64,000 bases of DNA from Basidiobolus meristosporus CBS 931.73 (lineage: Eukaryota; Basidiobolomycota; Basidiobolomycetes; Basidiobolales; Basidiobolaceae). The notes beneath the pieces are model-generated. The model had not been told where the DNA came from and made no database searches. It saw only the letters and a list, made by a program, of their open reading frames with translations. The stretch is taken from NCBI GenBank assembly GCA_002104905.1, contig MCFE01000076.1, positions 1 to 64,000 on the forward strand, given 5' to 3'. Of the stretch, positions 46,243 to 58,566 are shown piece by piece. Each line of letters opens with the position of its first letter. Position 1 is the stretch's first letter. A program made the translations under genes and the position numbers.

Positions 46243-49200
46243 GCAACAGTAACCCTCCTGAATAGCCTGAATGACACGTTTCAGGGTCTTGCATCAGCCC
46301 TAGAGTCCAGAACTAAGGATTCGACCTTATATTATATATGTGGAAGGCTCCTGGATGAAGAATTAAGAAAATCAAGTGCCAATAAGAAGGAAGAAGAAAA
46401 TGCCTTAATAAGTAGTGAAAATCAGCAAAGGAGATACCCAAGACCTTTCAAAGGTAATAGCAACCTGTTTTGTAGCTACTGCAAAAGGAAAGGACACACA
46501 TCAGACTAGTGCTTGAAAAAGAAAGATAGTCAGCAGAGAAAGTCTGAATATGGAAATTCTGCAACAACTGAAGATAGACTATTCATATCTGCACTAAATA
46601 TGATCACAAACAAGGATTCTCAGATGTGGTATATTGACTCTGGAGCATCTCACCACTTTACACACCAAAAAGAACTTTTTACCCAATATCACAAAATTCC
46701 AATTAAGAAGGTTATCATGGGTGGCAATAGAACACTTGATGCAGTGGGAGAAGGAGCTATCCAAGTCAACCTTAGAAGCAGTAAAGGAAGCCATACACTG
46801 ACTTTCAAAGAAGTACTCTATGTACCAGAAATAGCCAAGAACCTATTATCTGTAAACAGGGCCACAACAGAAGGACTCAGTTTCAGCTTTGACAATTCTG
46901 GATGCAAGATCACTGATCAAAATGGTGCTCATAATTCTTTGAGTATCAGGGATCAGAATCTGTATTAGGTAAGTTATATTCCATCATATCTGTATGCCAA
47001 TCAAAGTAACTTAAGTGAAAAAATACCAATGCTTTGGCACAGGAGATTTGGGCACTTCAATTTTGATTATTTGTGCAAAATGATCAAAGATCAGCTAATT
47101 TCAGGAGTAAGAACTGATCCCCCTGCTAATTTGGAGCACTGTGAAGCTTGCATATATAGGAAGCAAGCCAGACAATCATTCAAGTATGCTGGGCTAATCA
47201 AAACTAAAAAAAATAGATCTAATGTACTCAGATGTGTGAGGACCTATGCAAAAATTATCCTTAGGCAGGATGAAGAATTTAAGCACATTTATTGATGATT
47301 ATACAAGATACAGGTGGGTCTACTTCATGGAGAGAAAGGAAGAGCTCTACCTAAGCTCAGGGAGTTTGAAGCCATGGTGGAGAGAGAAACTGGTGAAAAA
47401 ATCAAGAAAATAGGCTCTGATAATGGTGGAGAATATACCTCAAAACTCTTCATCCACTTCTGCAAAGTTCATGGGATAAAGCAAGAGACCACTGTACTAC
47501 ACTCCCCACAGAAAAATAGGGTAGCAGAATGTGCACACAGATTAATAATTGATATGGCACAATCTATGATCTATGATCAAAAATTATCCTATAGTTTTTT
47601 GGCATAATTGGTTGCCCCCTCTGTATACCTTAAAAATAGGAGCTATAACAAAATACTCTGCAGTTCTACTCTATTTAAAGCATGGTATGGAATTAGGCCA
47701 AGTGCAGAACATATAAGAATACTTGGGTGTACAGCATATGCCAAGAAACTGCCCTGAAATTAGTCAAAATTTAAGCCAAAAAGTGTAAATGCCAATTTCT
47801 AGGCTGCTGCAATGGAAGTAAAGCATACAGACTGTACAATACCAAAGCAAAGAAGCTACCAGGTCTAGGGATGTGCTATTTGATGAGAATTCAAAATTTT
47901 CACAAGAAATGACATCAGATGATGACAAAAATCGGATCTCAGGTCCACCAATTGTCAGGATTAAAGCATAGTAAAGCAATGGAAGCTTTTTCACTCCAGA
48001 AGACTCTAAAACTATTGTATAGCCTGAATCAGTGCCCAGCAATATCCCAGAAGTGATCATTCCAGTATCAAATGCCCGGAGATCCAACTGGACAAGAAAC
48101 AGCCCAAATTACTATATTAATGAGGGTAAAAACATGACCTATGCCTATTCAGTCCATATTGATAAACCCCAGACTGTAAAAGAGGCCCTAAATAGCCCTC
48201 ATACAAAGTTTTGGAGATCTGCAATGACTGAGGAATATCAGGCCTTGATGGAATATCAAACTTGGGATATAGTCAAGTTACCTAGCAGCCAAAATTCAAT
48301 TGGATGCAGATGGGTCTTTAAGACAAAGTATAAGGCTGATTGTACAATTAAAAGATACAAAGCAAGGCTTGTGGCCAAAGGATACTCCCAAACAACTGGA
48401 CTTGGCTATATTGTGACCTTTGCACCAATGGCCAAGTTTAATTCCATCAGATTAATATTGGCTATTGCAGCCAAATATAAGTTTTTTAGTTGTCAAATGG
48501 ATGTAAAAACTGCATTTTTGAACAGAGAACTTGATTAGAACATAAATATAGACCAGCCAGAAGGGTTTGCTGACCAAGATAATCCCCATTTGGTGTGCAA
48601 GCTTAAAATGTCTCTATAAGGACTCTAGCAATCACCAGGAGCCTGGAATTGCAAAATAGATTCTTTTTTGGAATCTTTGAGCTTTAAAAGAAGTAATGCT
48701 GACTATAGTATATACTAAAAGCCAGATAGAGCAAATCCAGTTCTATTAAATCTACATGTGGATGCTCTCATTATAGGCGCCAATAACCTAGCAACATTGG
48801 AAGAGACTAAATCCAGCCTATCTAAAGCGTTCAAGATATCAAATCTAGGAGAACTCAGTTACTACTTAAGGATAAGGTTCTCCATAGACAGAAGTACCCA
48901 TACTATCACCCAAAGCCAATCCAAGTATATTCAAGACTTACTAAAGAAGTATCAAATGGAAGACTGTAAACTGGCTGCTACACCAATGGGGAAAACCTTA
49001 ACTTGGTCAAAACTCAACCAAATTAAGAGAGCTTAGTGCCATTTGAAAGCCCTCACTTTCCTCATCAGTCTATGGCTGGCAGTATGATGCATATTTTGCT
49101 TGGAACACCTCAATATATCTCATATTCCATGGGAGTTGTCAGCCAGCAAAATCAGAATAATGGATCTGATCATATTGCAGCAGCTGAGTAGATTTTTAGA

Positions 49201-49733
49201 TATCTGAAAGGAACTGCTGATATCTGCTTAAGATACACTTATAAGGATTCAGAGCACAATCTTGTGGATACTCTGATGCTGATTGGGGACAAAAGTTGGA
49301 AGACAGAAGATCCACCACAGGATACATCTCTCTTTACTCTCAAGGAGCAATTTCATGGAATTCAAGAAAGCAACCAACTGTAGCACTTTCCACCACAGAG
49401 GCAGAGTATATGGCAGCCTGTTAAACTACAACAGAAGCAATGTGGTTAAGAAAGCTTTTAACAGATTAGGCCTATGTCCAAATATGCCAAATCCTTTATT
49501 TCTAGACAATCAAGGATGCATATGATTAGGTAGAAGTCCTACTTTTCATACTAGAACTAAGCACATAGATACTAGACATAATTTCATATGTGAAGCTATA
49601 GGGAGTAGCTTAGTTGGCTAGGTTTACTGTCCTTAAGACAAAATAATTGCGGACATATTCACCAATCCATTAGTAGAGACAAGTTTGAGTATTGTAGGTC
49701 AGAATTAGGACCAGTCAGTATGAACATTTAGCT
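46243..49733 (+). pseudogene. Copia-A gag-pol remnant with many stops
   Basis: Begins in mid-Gag (GLASALESRT), continues through the zinc knuckle (CSYCKRKGHTSD then TAG), protease (WYIDSGAS), integrase fragments (HRRFGHFNFDYL, CEACIYRKQ, SDNGGEYTS), the RT entry block (WRSAMTEEYQALMEYQTW) and RNase H (STTEAEYMAAC then TAA). There are stop codons and frameshifts in every domain. The RT box YVDD reads HVDA. Useful mainly as an outgroup: it retains the bases deleted from copy 2 near 6468 and 4932. Confidence 0.9.
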
Positions 49734-49742
49734 GAGTGAGAG

Positions 49743-50091
49743 TGTTGTAAAAACTTGTAATTCTACCTAAATATTCACCTAACTTTGACACATCAATCAT
49801 CATCTTCAAATCCTAGGGAATACTGACCAAATTCCTTGTTAGGATTTACTTAGAATATTTTCACCAAAATACCAGGTACCCAGAACATGAAAATTCTTGA
49901 AGTTATTGAGACAGCCCCAAGCCTTGCAAATGTGCTCTTGGGACCTTCCTTAATCTGCTCTACGTGTTTGTTATGCCAAGACCATGTAAAAGTATAGATA
50001 TTACTTTTACATTCAATATATCATTTAGTGAAAACCACAAAATCTACTTGTTCTGCTTATCACTTCCAATATCTCCAAGACTCTTACAACA
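49743..50091 (+). repeat. 3' LTR of Copia-A copy 3 (349 bp)
   Basis: Begins TGTTGTAAAAACTTG and ends CTTACAACA. The polypurine tract GAGTGAGAG lies just upstream. Confidence 0.9.
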
Positions 50092-50676
50092 CATTCTGCT
50101 TTTGCAAACACACTAGCAAAGCCTGGCTATGAGCAGCCAACAAGTGGGCAAATAACTTTCATGCAGCAATTTAGGCTGATAGAGTTACTGTCAAAAGTAG
50201 TATAGGGTATGCTCCATTTTTTCTGATATATGGACATGAAGCTCTTTTACTAATAGACATGCCTTTTGAAATATGGCTTACCTTACCATGGAAGCCAACT
50301 GTGACAACATCAGAGCTACTGCTAGCAGGAATACAACAGATGTATCAAGCATGCACTCTGCCAAAGAATGCAACAGAAAACCTGAAAATTCCAGAATGGC
50401 TTGCAAGGAGTTCATTGATGATCAAAAATGCCTAAGATAAACTTCCCTAGAAGTAGGTGAGTTGATACTACTTCACAACACCAAGAGCCAATGAAACAAG
50501 ACATCCAACTGGATATGCAATGGCAAGGTCCCTATAAGATCAGATACGCAAACAAAAATAGATTTAATAAATTAGCACAACTTGATGGTACAGCACCTTC
50601 ATATACACAACCTGGTAACAGATTAAAGAAGTTCCATGTCACAAGTAGTTATGAGGGTATCATTTCTCAAAGCTAG
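50092..50676 (+). pseudogene. Gypsy-1 integrase, C-terminal part
   Basis: Broken translation FANTLAKPGYEQPT, then ADRVTVKSSIGYAPFFLIYGHEALLLIDMPF, then TLPWKPTVTTSELL (given in parts), and further on a GPY-like stretch with WQGPYKIRYA and LAQLDGTAPSYTQPGNRLKKFH. This is the continuation of the fragment interrupted at 46199. Confidence 0.75.
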
Positions 50677-50684
50677 GGGAGACT

Positions 50685-51545
50685 TGTGGTAATGCAAAAT
50701 ATTCCATTACTACAATATCTCAAAAGCAATATTGCACTTGTTTTGTTATTTTGCCTTTTGCTATTGTAACACACAAATGGAAGATGAAGATTTCCAACTT
50801 TGAAGAACACAAACCTGTGACTGACATGTAATTCCCCAGAGAATACTTTGTTATGGGGGACACTCTGAGTCCCCTCTAAGAAAGCCCTTTACTCTAAAAA
50901 CACCCCTTCAGTCTGAAGGCCACTTTAGAGACCCCTTTAAGAGACTTCTTTACTCTACAGAACCCCCTCTCCCTGTGAAAAATAACTTGGTCCTGTGGGT
51001 GGATCCAATTTGGATCAGCCATCAGGACCCTGCTCAGAGACCATGGCAATACCAGCAGCTTAGAATTAGTCACCCTCTTAAAAATCTTATGACAGGATCA
51101 TCACAGCATGGTGCTAATTTTAGTGCCAAATAAAGTTATAAAACTTGTTGGGGTTTGATTGGTGCTCTGACAATGATTGTATGGCATTTTTGTGGTCTTC
51201 ATGTGCTCAGTAACTATTTTAAATGAATCTAACCAGCCAGGACATCCAATTGCCTTATATGGCAAAAATCATGCTGGTATTTCAGTGGCTTCACAGCAAG
51301 ACTCTGATGGCATTGTAATGGCAGTATGGTGGCCTACAGCTAGTTCTATATAAAGCTACCATACCAATTTACCTAATGGTATTTCATTTTTCCACATCCC
51401 CTTGTGCAGTTCATATATTCCACTGTAGAATCACCCCTCTTTATTTGCTTACCCACTATTACCTTGGGTATTCCACATATAGTTCTAATAAAAAAAACTA
51501 TGGCCTCCTACTTGCAAACCTCTACAAATGCACACACCTGCAGCA
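50685..51545 (+). repeat. Probable 3' LTR of Gypsy-1 (right end uncertain)
   Basis: Starts TGTGGTAATGCAAAAT directly after a polypurine tract (AGCTAGGGGAGAC), the usual arrangement for a 3' LTR. A TATA box (CTATATAAAGC) lies at about 51347. No second LTR is in the window, so the end was not fixed. Confidence 0.5.
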
Positions 51546-51546
51546 A

Positions 51547-52459
51547 TCAACATACTTCTATCACCTCAACTTTATGGCTTTTTTGCCTGATACTTGCAAA
51601 TTTGCAATATACCTTGTACTGCTGGTAATATATACATCCTGCAAACATATGCTTAGTTGTTGCCACTTCTGCCATGAATACTTCCTGAATATCTGCAAAG
51701 AACTTCTTGGTACTTGGCCAATATACTCCTTCTCCCTGCTGGATTCTAGTCCTCCTTATAGGTGCACACTGGCTCTTAATTGTGTGAATTCTGTATTGCA
51801 TGGTGTAGAAGTTGGCTTGTGACCATGAGAAATCCTGCATACCTAGGTAGGGCTTTTCTAACAAAAGTTATTTGCTTGTTGCACCTAACCCAACTTTGCA
51901 TTACTTAACTGATTACCCACACATTGGGGCTGCTTAGCTTCTTAATGCCATAGGCATAGGTGTCACCATGTGCACATCTGTCCTCTGTATTTTCCAACTC
52001 TTCCTGGCCATCCCCCATGTGCAAACTCATTATATACATGGCAGACTTGAAGGCAATATTTTTGATGAGACTGGGATATGGTAGTACCTGCAACTTGACT
52101 TGTCTTCCTAACTCCCCACACATCTGCTCCATAAAAAACTCCTAAAAGGTAAAGTAAGGCCCAATATTCTTCACACACCATGCAAGATGGAGTGGAGAAT
52201 GGATACAGTAGCAGCAAAGATATATGCATCCAGCTTTATATCTGCAGTATAGCCATTCAAATCCTGTTACAAACTCCTTGCACAACAGCTGTAGATATAT
52301 TAAGTTAGCACTGGTGATTGGCTTCTGTATCAATATTCCTACAAGGTCCTCATATGACACCCAATGCTTCCAATGTACTCCTAGTAGGAATTGCTTCAGA
52401 ACATCACTTGAATAAGTACATATCCAGCTCATCCAGTCTTTGCATTTGTATTGTTGCAT
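51547..52459 (-). pseudogene. DNA-transposase remnant (Tnp2/KDZ-like C-terminal region)
   Basis: Two successive minus-strand frames. The first (52459-52142) reads DWMSWICTYSSDVLKQFLL, HWKHWVSYEDLVGIL, FEWLYCRYKAGCIYLC and ends near KNIGPYFTF. The next (52132-51905) reads MEQMCGELGRQVKLQV. A third block (51864-51547) contains QCAPIRRTRIQQGEG and FFADIQEVF. The order W-x-W, HW, LYxRYKxxxxHLCxYxIHxxLH, GPxxxF, MExxxGxLxR is like that of the region after the catalytic core in large fungal CACTA/KDZ transposases. Stops and frameshifts throughout. Family recognition is moderate. Confidence 0.5.
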
Positions 52460-52490
52460 ATGAATAAGAATATTGATTGGAGCCTGAGAG

Positions 52491-53017
52491 TGTCATGATC
52501 ACATGACATCCCTGGTCTCCAATTAGCTAGCCAAATCAAGTCAGTGAAGAAATCCCAGTTCCTTCTAGAAAGTTCTGCTACATTCTAGCAACTTCTTGAA
52601 AGCTCCAAGTCAATGTTACACAACAGAACATTCTATGGAAGCTTCCCATTAGAGTCTATGTAGTCCCATGCCATATATGGTAGCTACATGTCACATGACC
52701 TAGTCACATGATCAGCTGACCCCTGACATATCTCCATGTGATATTCCAGTCTGTTCTTTAGTATATTCTATCTTGGCACACTTACTGTGCCTCACCCCAG
52801 AACCCCATCATTATTAGCCAATATGTCTTGGCATCCATATTGCCAAAAGGTATATATAGTCCTAACCCCCTTATGTATTCCTCAGTCTGATAAACACAGG
52901 TCTTGAATAAACAGCCTTGCCTTGGAAATCCGCCTTGCCTTGTTGATCCACACCTAAGTCCTTTCCTGGTCCTGCCTTGCCTAGCTCTACTCTCCTGCCT
53001 TGTGTCTATTCATAACA
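52491..53017 (+). repeat. 5' LTR of Gypsy-2 (527 bp)
   Basis: Begins TGTCATGATC and ends TTCATAACA. Contains TATATATAG at about 52852-52860 and TTGAATAAAC at about 52904. I could not identify a tRNA primer site in the sequence that follows (GTTTTATCAGGCTGCC). Confidence 0.85.
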
Positions 53018-53435
53018 GTTTTATCAGGCTGCCCCTGACTTACATGTGGATCTCTGCCTTCTACCCAAAGTTCTTAAGAAGAAATTCTAAAGGAATACCT
53101 ACCGTAAGTATCACCCTGAATCTTTCCCTAGTCTTGTCCTCTAAAGGCAAAGATGCTTTATCTTTGTAAGATTATTAGCCAAAGCTGCATTCACTTTATT
53201 ACCCTGCTGGTGTAGTTTACAGTTGTTACAGTATTGGAAGCTTTAGTACAATACTCTATGAAGGACGTTGAAGCCAGTACCTTTTGAAGTGACAATAACT
53301 TATTCAAAGTTGGGGATTGTGGCTTAATAATTGTATTCTTGACAGACTAGTGGCTTTATAACCCACAAATTAGCTAGCAAAATCCAGTATTCCTGAACAA
53401 GTCCAAGAGACTTCTCCACCTCCTGTTACCATGAC

Positions 53436-54368
53436 ATGTCCAGCCCAGAGTATAACTTTGCAAGACTCATGGCTGCCTTTGCCCAGCTGCAACAAGACAG
53501 TGCGGACCTCAGAAACTCTGTTGCTCAACTCCAGAGCCAAAATGCTCAATAGCCTATCCAGGCTCCCTCCTACCATGATCCCAAGATCACTTCCACTACC
53601 AAGTTTAGTGGCTCCCAGAATGAATTCCAAGGTTTCATCAATATAGTGAAACACCACATGTCACTACAACCCAATCGGTTCCCAACAGATCAAGTAAAAG
53701 TTGGTTATTTCTCTAACCTGCTGACTGGAACTGCCCAGAAATGGTTCTGCCCTTTGGTGGAAACCAACTCCCCTCTACTCAGCAACTACCATGCCTTCCT
53801 CACAGAAATGGAGCTAACATTTGGCAACTTTGACCAAGCCAGAACTGCTGCCAACAAGATCAAGAACTTGAAACAAGGAAACAGACCTGCATCTATGTAT
53901 GCTTCTGAATTCCAGCTACTAGCCAGTGACTTGAGCCTTTGGGGTGACGCTGCCCTGATTAGTCAAATTCAAGATTGGCTCAATGATGAAGTCAGTGACC
54001 TACTTCTCACCCTCCCTGACCCAGCCACCTTGGGTGAAGATACTCATCAAGCAATCCAATGTGATAATTGTCTTTTCCAGAAGAAACAGAAATTCCAACA
54101 TACTTATCAGCCAACCTCCTTCCCAGTAATTCAGTCACCCAATACTAAGCCTGATGATCCTATGCAAATTGACAGTGCTAAATATAAGAAACTCACAAAA
54201 GAAGAAAGATCTAGATGTCAGCAGGCAAACCTCTGCCTTTACTGTGGACAGCCAGGCCACTTTGCCAAGTCTTGTCCTAACAACAAGTCCAGCTTCAAGC
54301 TCCTGCAATCTTCCAGTGAACAATCTTCTCCTGAACTATTGGGAAACTCCAATGTCCTGATCCAATGA
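53436..54368 (+). pseudogene. Gypsy-2 gag
   Basis: From ATG 53436 (MSSPEYNFARLM) with one in-frame TAG at 53550 (CAG or CAA expected in a Gln-rich stretch), then open to TGA 54366-54368. Residues about 70-200 form the capsid-like retrotransposon Gag fold (GYFSNLLTGTAQKWF, LTFGNFDQARTAANKIKNL); the zinc knuckle CLYCGQPGHFAKSC lies near the C-terminus. The stop overlaps a start for pol as ATGA. If the TAG at 53550 is ignored the product has about 309 residues. Confidence 0.85.
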
Positions 54369-57300
54369 CAGGCTTGCAACTGGACCCTCCAATGAATATT
54401 CAGCACATTCAAGAAACATCTTACGCTACCAAGTCCACCCAGTCCTTAAGAATGCCTGTCAACATCCACATCCCTGAATCCAGCACTATCTGTGTCCTTG
54501 CCCTCATAGATTCTGGTGCTTCCTCCTGTTTCATTGACCAGTCATTTGTACAGAAGCACAAAATCCCCACTGTCCTGAAATCCTGTCCTGTCCAAGTAGA
54601 AGTTAATGATGGAAGGTCCCTCTCTTCTGGTGCTGTTACCCCTGAGACCTGTCTACTCCAGCTGTCCAGTACTGATCACCATGAGACACTAGCCTTCAAC
54701 ATTATCAACTCTCCACATTACTCCATAGTCCTTGGAAGCTCACGGCTTAGTCACCATAACCCAGCTATTGACTGAAAGACCAAAATCCTGACATTCCCCA
54801 GAATCCACCATGTCTACTCCACAAAACCACCTGATTTTTCAGGTAAAGAAGTATCCTTTCCTAAGCTACCCCATACACAGGAGCCCATCATCACTGAAGG
54901 AACTCCCTTCAATGGAATACCTGCCAAGTATCTAGAGTTTGCCCATGTCTTTGACAAGAAGAAAGCCAAACTACTCCCAGCCCATAGACCCTATGATTGT
55001 CCCATTGACCTTGAAGAAGGAAAAACCCCACCTTTTGGTCTTATTTATAACCTCTTGCAACTCAAGTTGAAAGAACTCCATGGCTATATTCAAGAAAACC
55101 TCCAGAAAGATTTTATTCAGCACTCCAAGTCCCCAGCTGGTGCCCCAATCCTCTTTGTCAAAAAAAAGGATGGTACCCTAAGAGTGTGTGTCAACAACTG
55201 TGCACTGAATAAGATCACAATCAAGAACTGGTACCCTTTACCCTTGATCAACACCCTGTTGGATCAACTCTCTGCTGCCAAAGTATTTACTAAAATTGAC
55301 CTCAGAGGAGCATATAACCTTGTCAGGATCAAGCCTGGTGATGAATGGAAAACTGCATTCAGAGCAAGATACGGTCATTTTGAGTATAAAGTTATGCCAT
55401 TTGGTCTCACCAATGCCCTAGCAGTCTTTCAACACCTGATGAATGACATCTTCCAAGAATGCCTTGACCAATTTGTGGTTATCTACCTTGATGACATCTT
55501 GATCTGCTCTAATACACAAGAAGAACATAACTCCCATGTCAAGAAAGTCTTGACCAAACTTGACACTGCTGGCCTCTATGCCAAATTGGAGAAATGTGAG
55601 TTTGACCAAAAAGAAGTTGAGTTCTTAGGTTATCTTATCAGCCCAAATGGAACAAGAATGGACCCCAAGAAAGTAGAAGCCATCCAGTCATGGAAAACTC
55701 CCTGTTCTGTAAATGAAGTGCAGTCCTACCTTGGATTTGCCAACTTCTATTGTAGATTTATTGCCAACTACTCCAAGATATTCACTCCCTTGACAAAGCT
55801 CACCCAGAAGAATCTGCCCTTTGCCTGGAATGAAGAACAGTCCAAGTCCTTTAATTACATCAAGAAATCCTTCTGATATGCTCCCCTGCTTGCTCACCCT
55901 GACCTTGAGAAACCTTTCATCATAGAAACTGATGCCTCTGACTTTGCACTTGGCGCAATCCTTTCCCAGTACAATGACAAGAATGTACTACATCCTATTG
56001 TATTCTACTTCAGGAAATTTACTCCTGCTGAAGTAAACTATGATATCTATGATAAGGAACTACTTGCAATCATTGTTGCCTTTGAGCAATGGAGACACTA
56101 CCTTGATGGTGCAGCCCAAAAGATAAAGATCTTCTGTGACCACAAGAGCCTTGAGTACTTTACCACCTCAAAAGTACTAAACTGGAGACAAGCCAGATGG
56201 TCCCTCTTCCTGTCCAGTTTTGACTTTGTCATCACCCATAGACCAGGAATAAAACAGGGAAAGCCTGATGTCCTTTCCAGAAAGGTGGAGTATTCCCTTG
56301 AAGAAGGGGATGATGCCTGTTGGCAAATGAAAAACCCAGTACGCAACAGAAGACACTTTGAGCTCCTTGCACCCAGTTGTCCAGTATTATTGCTCCCTCA
56401 CTCCTTGAGAAAGTCAAGGCCAGCCAAGCCACCAGTTCCATTGCCACAACAATCAAGAAATATCTCAAATCCTCCACTGAACCACCACCCAAGTTCCCAA
56501 ACCTCCAGTACCTACATCTAGTCAATGACATCATCTACCACAAGCACCAACTGTTTGATCCAGACCTTGATACCCAGTTGGATATCATCCATTCTCACCA
56601 TGACTCAATGGCTGCAGGACATTTTGATACTGCTAAAACCATGAATGCAATCAAGAGAGACTTCTGGTTGCCCAAGATGATATCTCTTGTCAAGAAGTAT
56701 CTCCAATCCTGTGATACATGTAACCGTGTAAAATCTGCTAGATACCAGCCATATGGACTTCTCCAACCCTTGCCAATCCCTGACCAGCAATGGATGTCAA
56801 TTTCAATGGACTTCATCACCAACCTCCCAGAATCCAACCAATTCAATTCAATCCTAGTAGTGGCAGATTGGCTCACCAAGATGGCTCACTTCATTACCTG
56901 CTCAAGAAACATAGATGCTAAGGAGACTGCCTACTTAGTGATCAAGAACATTTTCCAGCTCCATGGTATCCCCAGTGACATTGTATCAGATAGAGGACCC
57001 CAGTTCATATCAAAATTCTGGAAGCACTTCATGCAATATCATGGTGTGCAAGTCAAGCTCTCAACTGCTTTTCATCCACAGTCAGATGGCTAGACAGAGA
57101 GAATTAACCAGATCCTTGAACAATAACTCTGGTGCTATATTAACTATCAGCAAGACAACTGGACCCAACTGCTACCATTTGCAGAATTTGCCTACAACAA
57201 TTCATGTCATAGTGCCACAGGTCTCACCGCATTCTATGCAAATTATGATTTTCATCCGCAATTTGATGTTCAGATCCCAATCAACCCTATGAGCTCCCCA

Positions 57301-57483
57301 GCAGCTGAACATGCGTCAACAATTCTAGAAATCCAAGAAACACTCAAGAAAGAACTATCCTTAGCCCATGAGGGGTACAAGAAGTTTGCAGACCACAAAT
57401 GGCAGCCTAGCCCCAAGCTTAATGAAGGAGACTTAGTATGGCTCTTCAGAAGAAACATTGCTACCAGCCGCTGTGGTGGTGTA
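54365..57483 (+). pseudogene. Gypsy-2 pol: protease, RT, RNase H, integrase
   Basis: Starts at ATG 54365, overlapping the gag stop. Protease LIDSGASSCFID; RT with FVKKKDGTLRVCV, IDLRGAYNLVRIK and active site YLDDILICSN; RNase H with ETDASDFALGAIL; integrase finger HHDSMAAGHF and CDTCNRVKS, core MDFITNLP, SDRGPQFISKF and QSDG-stop-TERINQ. Breaks: TGA 54774, TGA 55874, a one-base shift near 56365, TAG just before TERINQ at about 57091, and TAA at 57124. The block usually reading VDYRALN is VNNCALN. Truncated after RRNIATSRCGGV at 57483, so no chromodomain is seen. Confidence 0.9.
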
Positions 57484-57486
57484 TAG

Positions 57487-58566
57487 GTCCAAGGGAGAGA
57501 TACGTCCAACACTTCTCAAGTGTTTTGTGTGTGGGGTGTTCACTGGGTGCAATAACCTCTGGCAAAGCTTGCTAGGAATACTTGGGTTCTGTCTCTAATC
57601 TAATGTGAAGGGGAATAAAGCCACAAGCTTGTCAAGGGAAAACTATTGAGCTACAATCCCCAACTTAGTTGGCGTCTTAACAAAAGTATGTGCTGGATTC
57701 AGCGTCCTTTGAGATGACAATGTGCTAAAGCTTCCAAAGTCAAAACAACTGTAAACTCCACCAGCAGGGACGTGATAAGAATGCAGCTGTGGTCAATAGT
57801 TACAAAGACAGAAAAGTATCTTTGCCTGTACAAGAACAAACTTAGGAAAGAATCAAATATAATAAAAGATACCTACTCTGAGTATTCCTCACAAGTAGTG
57901 GCTCCAAGGTCAGTTGGCTGTCAGCATGGTTTCCTGGGAGTGTCCTGTGGTCTAGGGTTGGAAGTTCAGGTAGCAGCAGGTAGCAGTGATCACACTAATC
58001 AACAAGTTGGTATATTGATAAAAGGGATAATGATTTATTGTAGAGGGATAGCCTCCCTTATATACTTATCTCACTGGCTAAGCAATTACTAATCATGGTG
58101 TTCCAGAAGGTTCCGGATATCAATACAAATCTTAATGACATCAGAATGACCTAAGATTGTTCTAAGTAGGTGCCAGAAGGTTCTGAGAGGCACAGCACAT
58201 CCAACCAATCAGGAATCAGTATTCTGAAACCTGTGTATTATGGGGATACCATATATGGTATGGAAATGGTAGGGATGGTGACATGGGTTGATCATGTGTC
58301 ACAGGTACTGGTGCAGGTACTTGCCTAATATAGAAGTACTTATAGCTAGTAATCTTACATAAAGTGAGGGCTAACTTATGCAATAAGGTAAGCAGGTGTG
58401 ATAGTCAACCGGCTTATGGGATAGTACTGATTGGGTAAGACAAATGGGATAAAACTAAAATAAGTGTAGTAGAGATATAGGGAAGTAGAAAATAAGGGAA
58501 TGAGCACATCTGTCAGTGGGTGTCACTGTCACCCCACTACACCACCCTTGTGACAAATTAGACTAC
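57487..58566 (-). mobile_element. Inverted LTR and leader of a Gypsy-2-related element
   Basis: The reverse complement of about 57600-57860 matches the leader downstream of the Gypsy-2 5' LTR (53120-53375), for example CCCTGCTGGTG(G/T)AGTTTACAGTTGTT and AGTTGGGGATTGT. Continuing on the minus strand, 57890-58560 has the form of an LTR (CAGTGAGATAAGTATATAAGGGAGG, then CTACAATAAATCATT) but is not the Gypsy-2 LTR sequence. So a related family inserted, or recombined, in opposite orientation and replaced the end of Gypsy-2 pol and the start of its 3' LTR. Confidence 0.65.

Larger units (their letters stand above)
46200..50091 (+). mobile_element. Copia-A retrotransposon, copy 3, degenerate
   Basis: Same family as copies 1 and 2. 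The 5' LTR is reduced to its first 43 bp (46200-46242), then a deletion removes the rest of the LTR, the primer site and the N-terminal half of Gag. The body continues to about 49733 with many stops. A 349-bp 3' LTR closes it at 50091. Flanks CATTG (46195-46199) and CATTC (50092-50096) are a target duplication with one mutated base. Clearly older than copy 2. Confidence 0.9.
44845..51545 (+). mobile_element. Gypsy-1: decayed Ty3/Gypsy element, split by two insertions
   Basis: Three integrase pieces occur in order on the same strand (44845-45171, 45908-46199, 50092-50676) and are followed by a probable 3' LTR. The first gap holds the foldback palindrome and the second holds Copia copy 3. Reading across each gap restores integrase order. 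The left limit is uncertain because upstream pol was not recognised, and the right limit is approximate. Confidence 0.72.
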
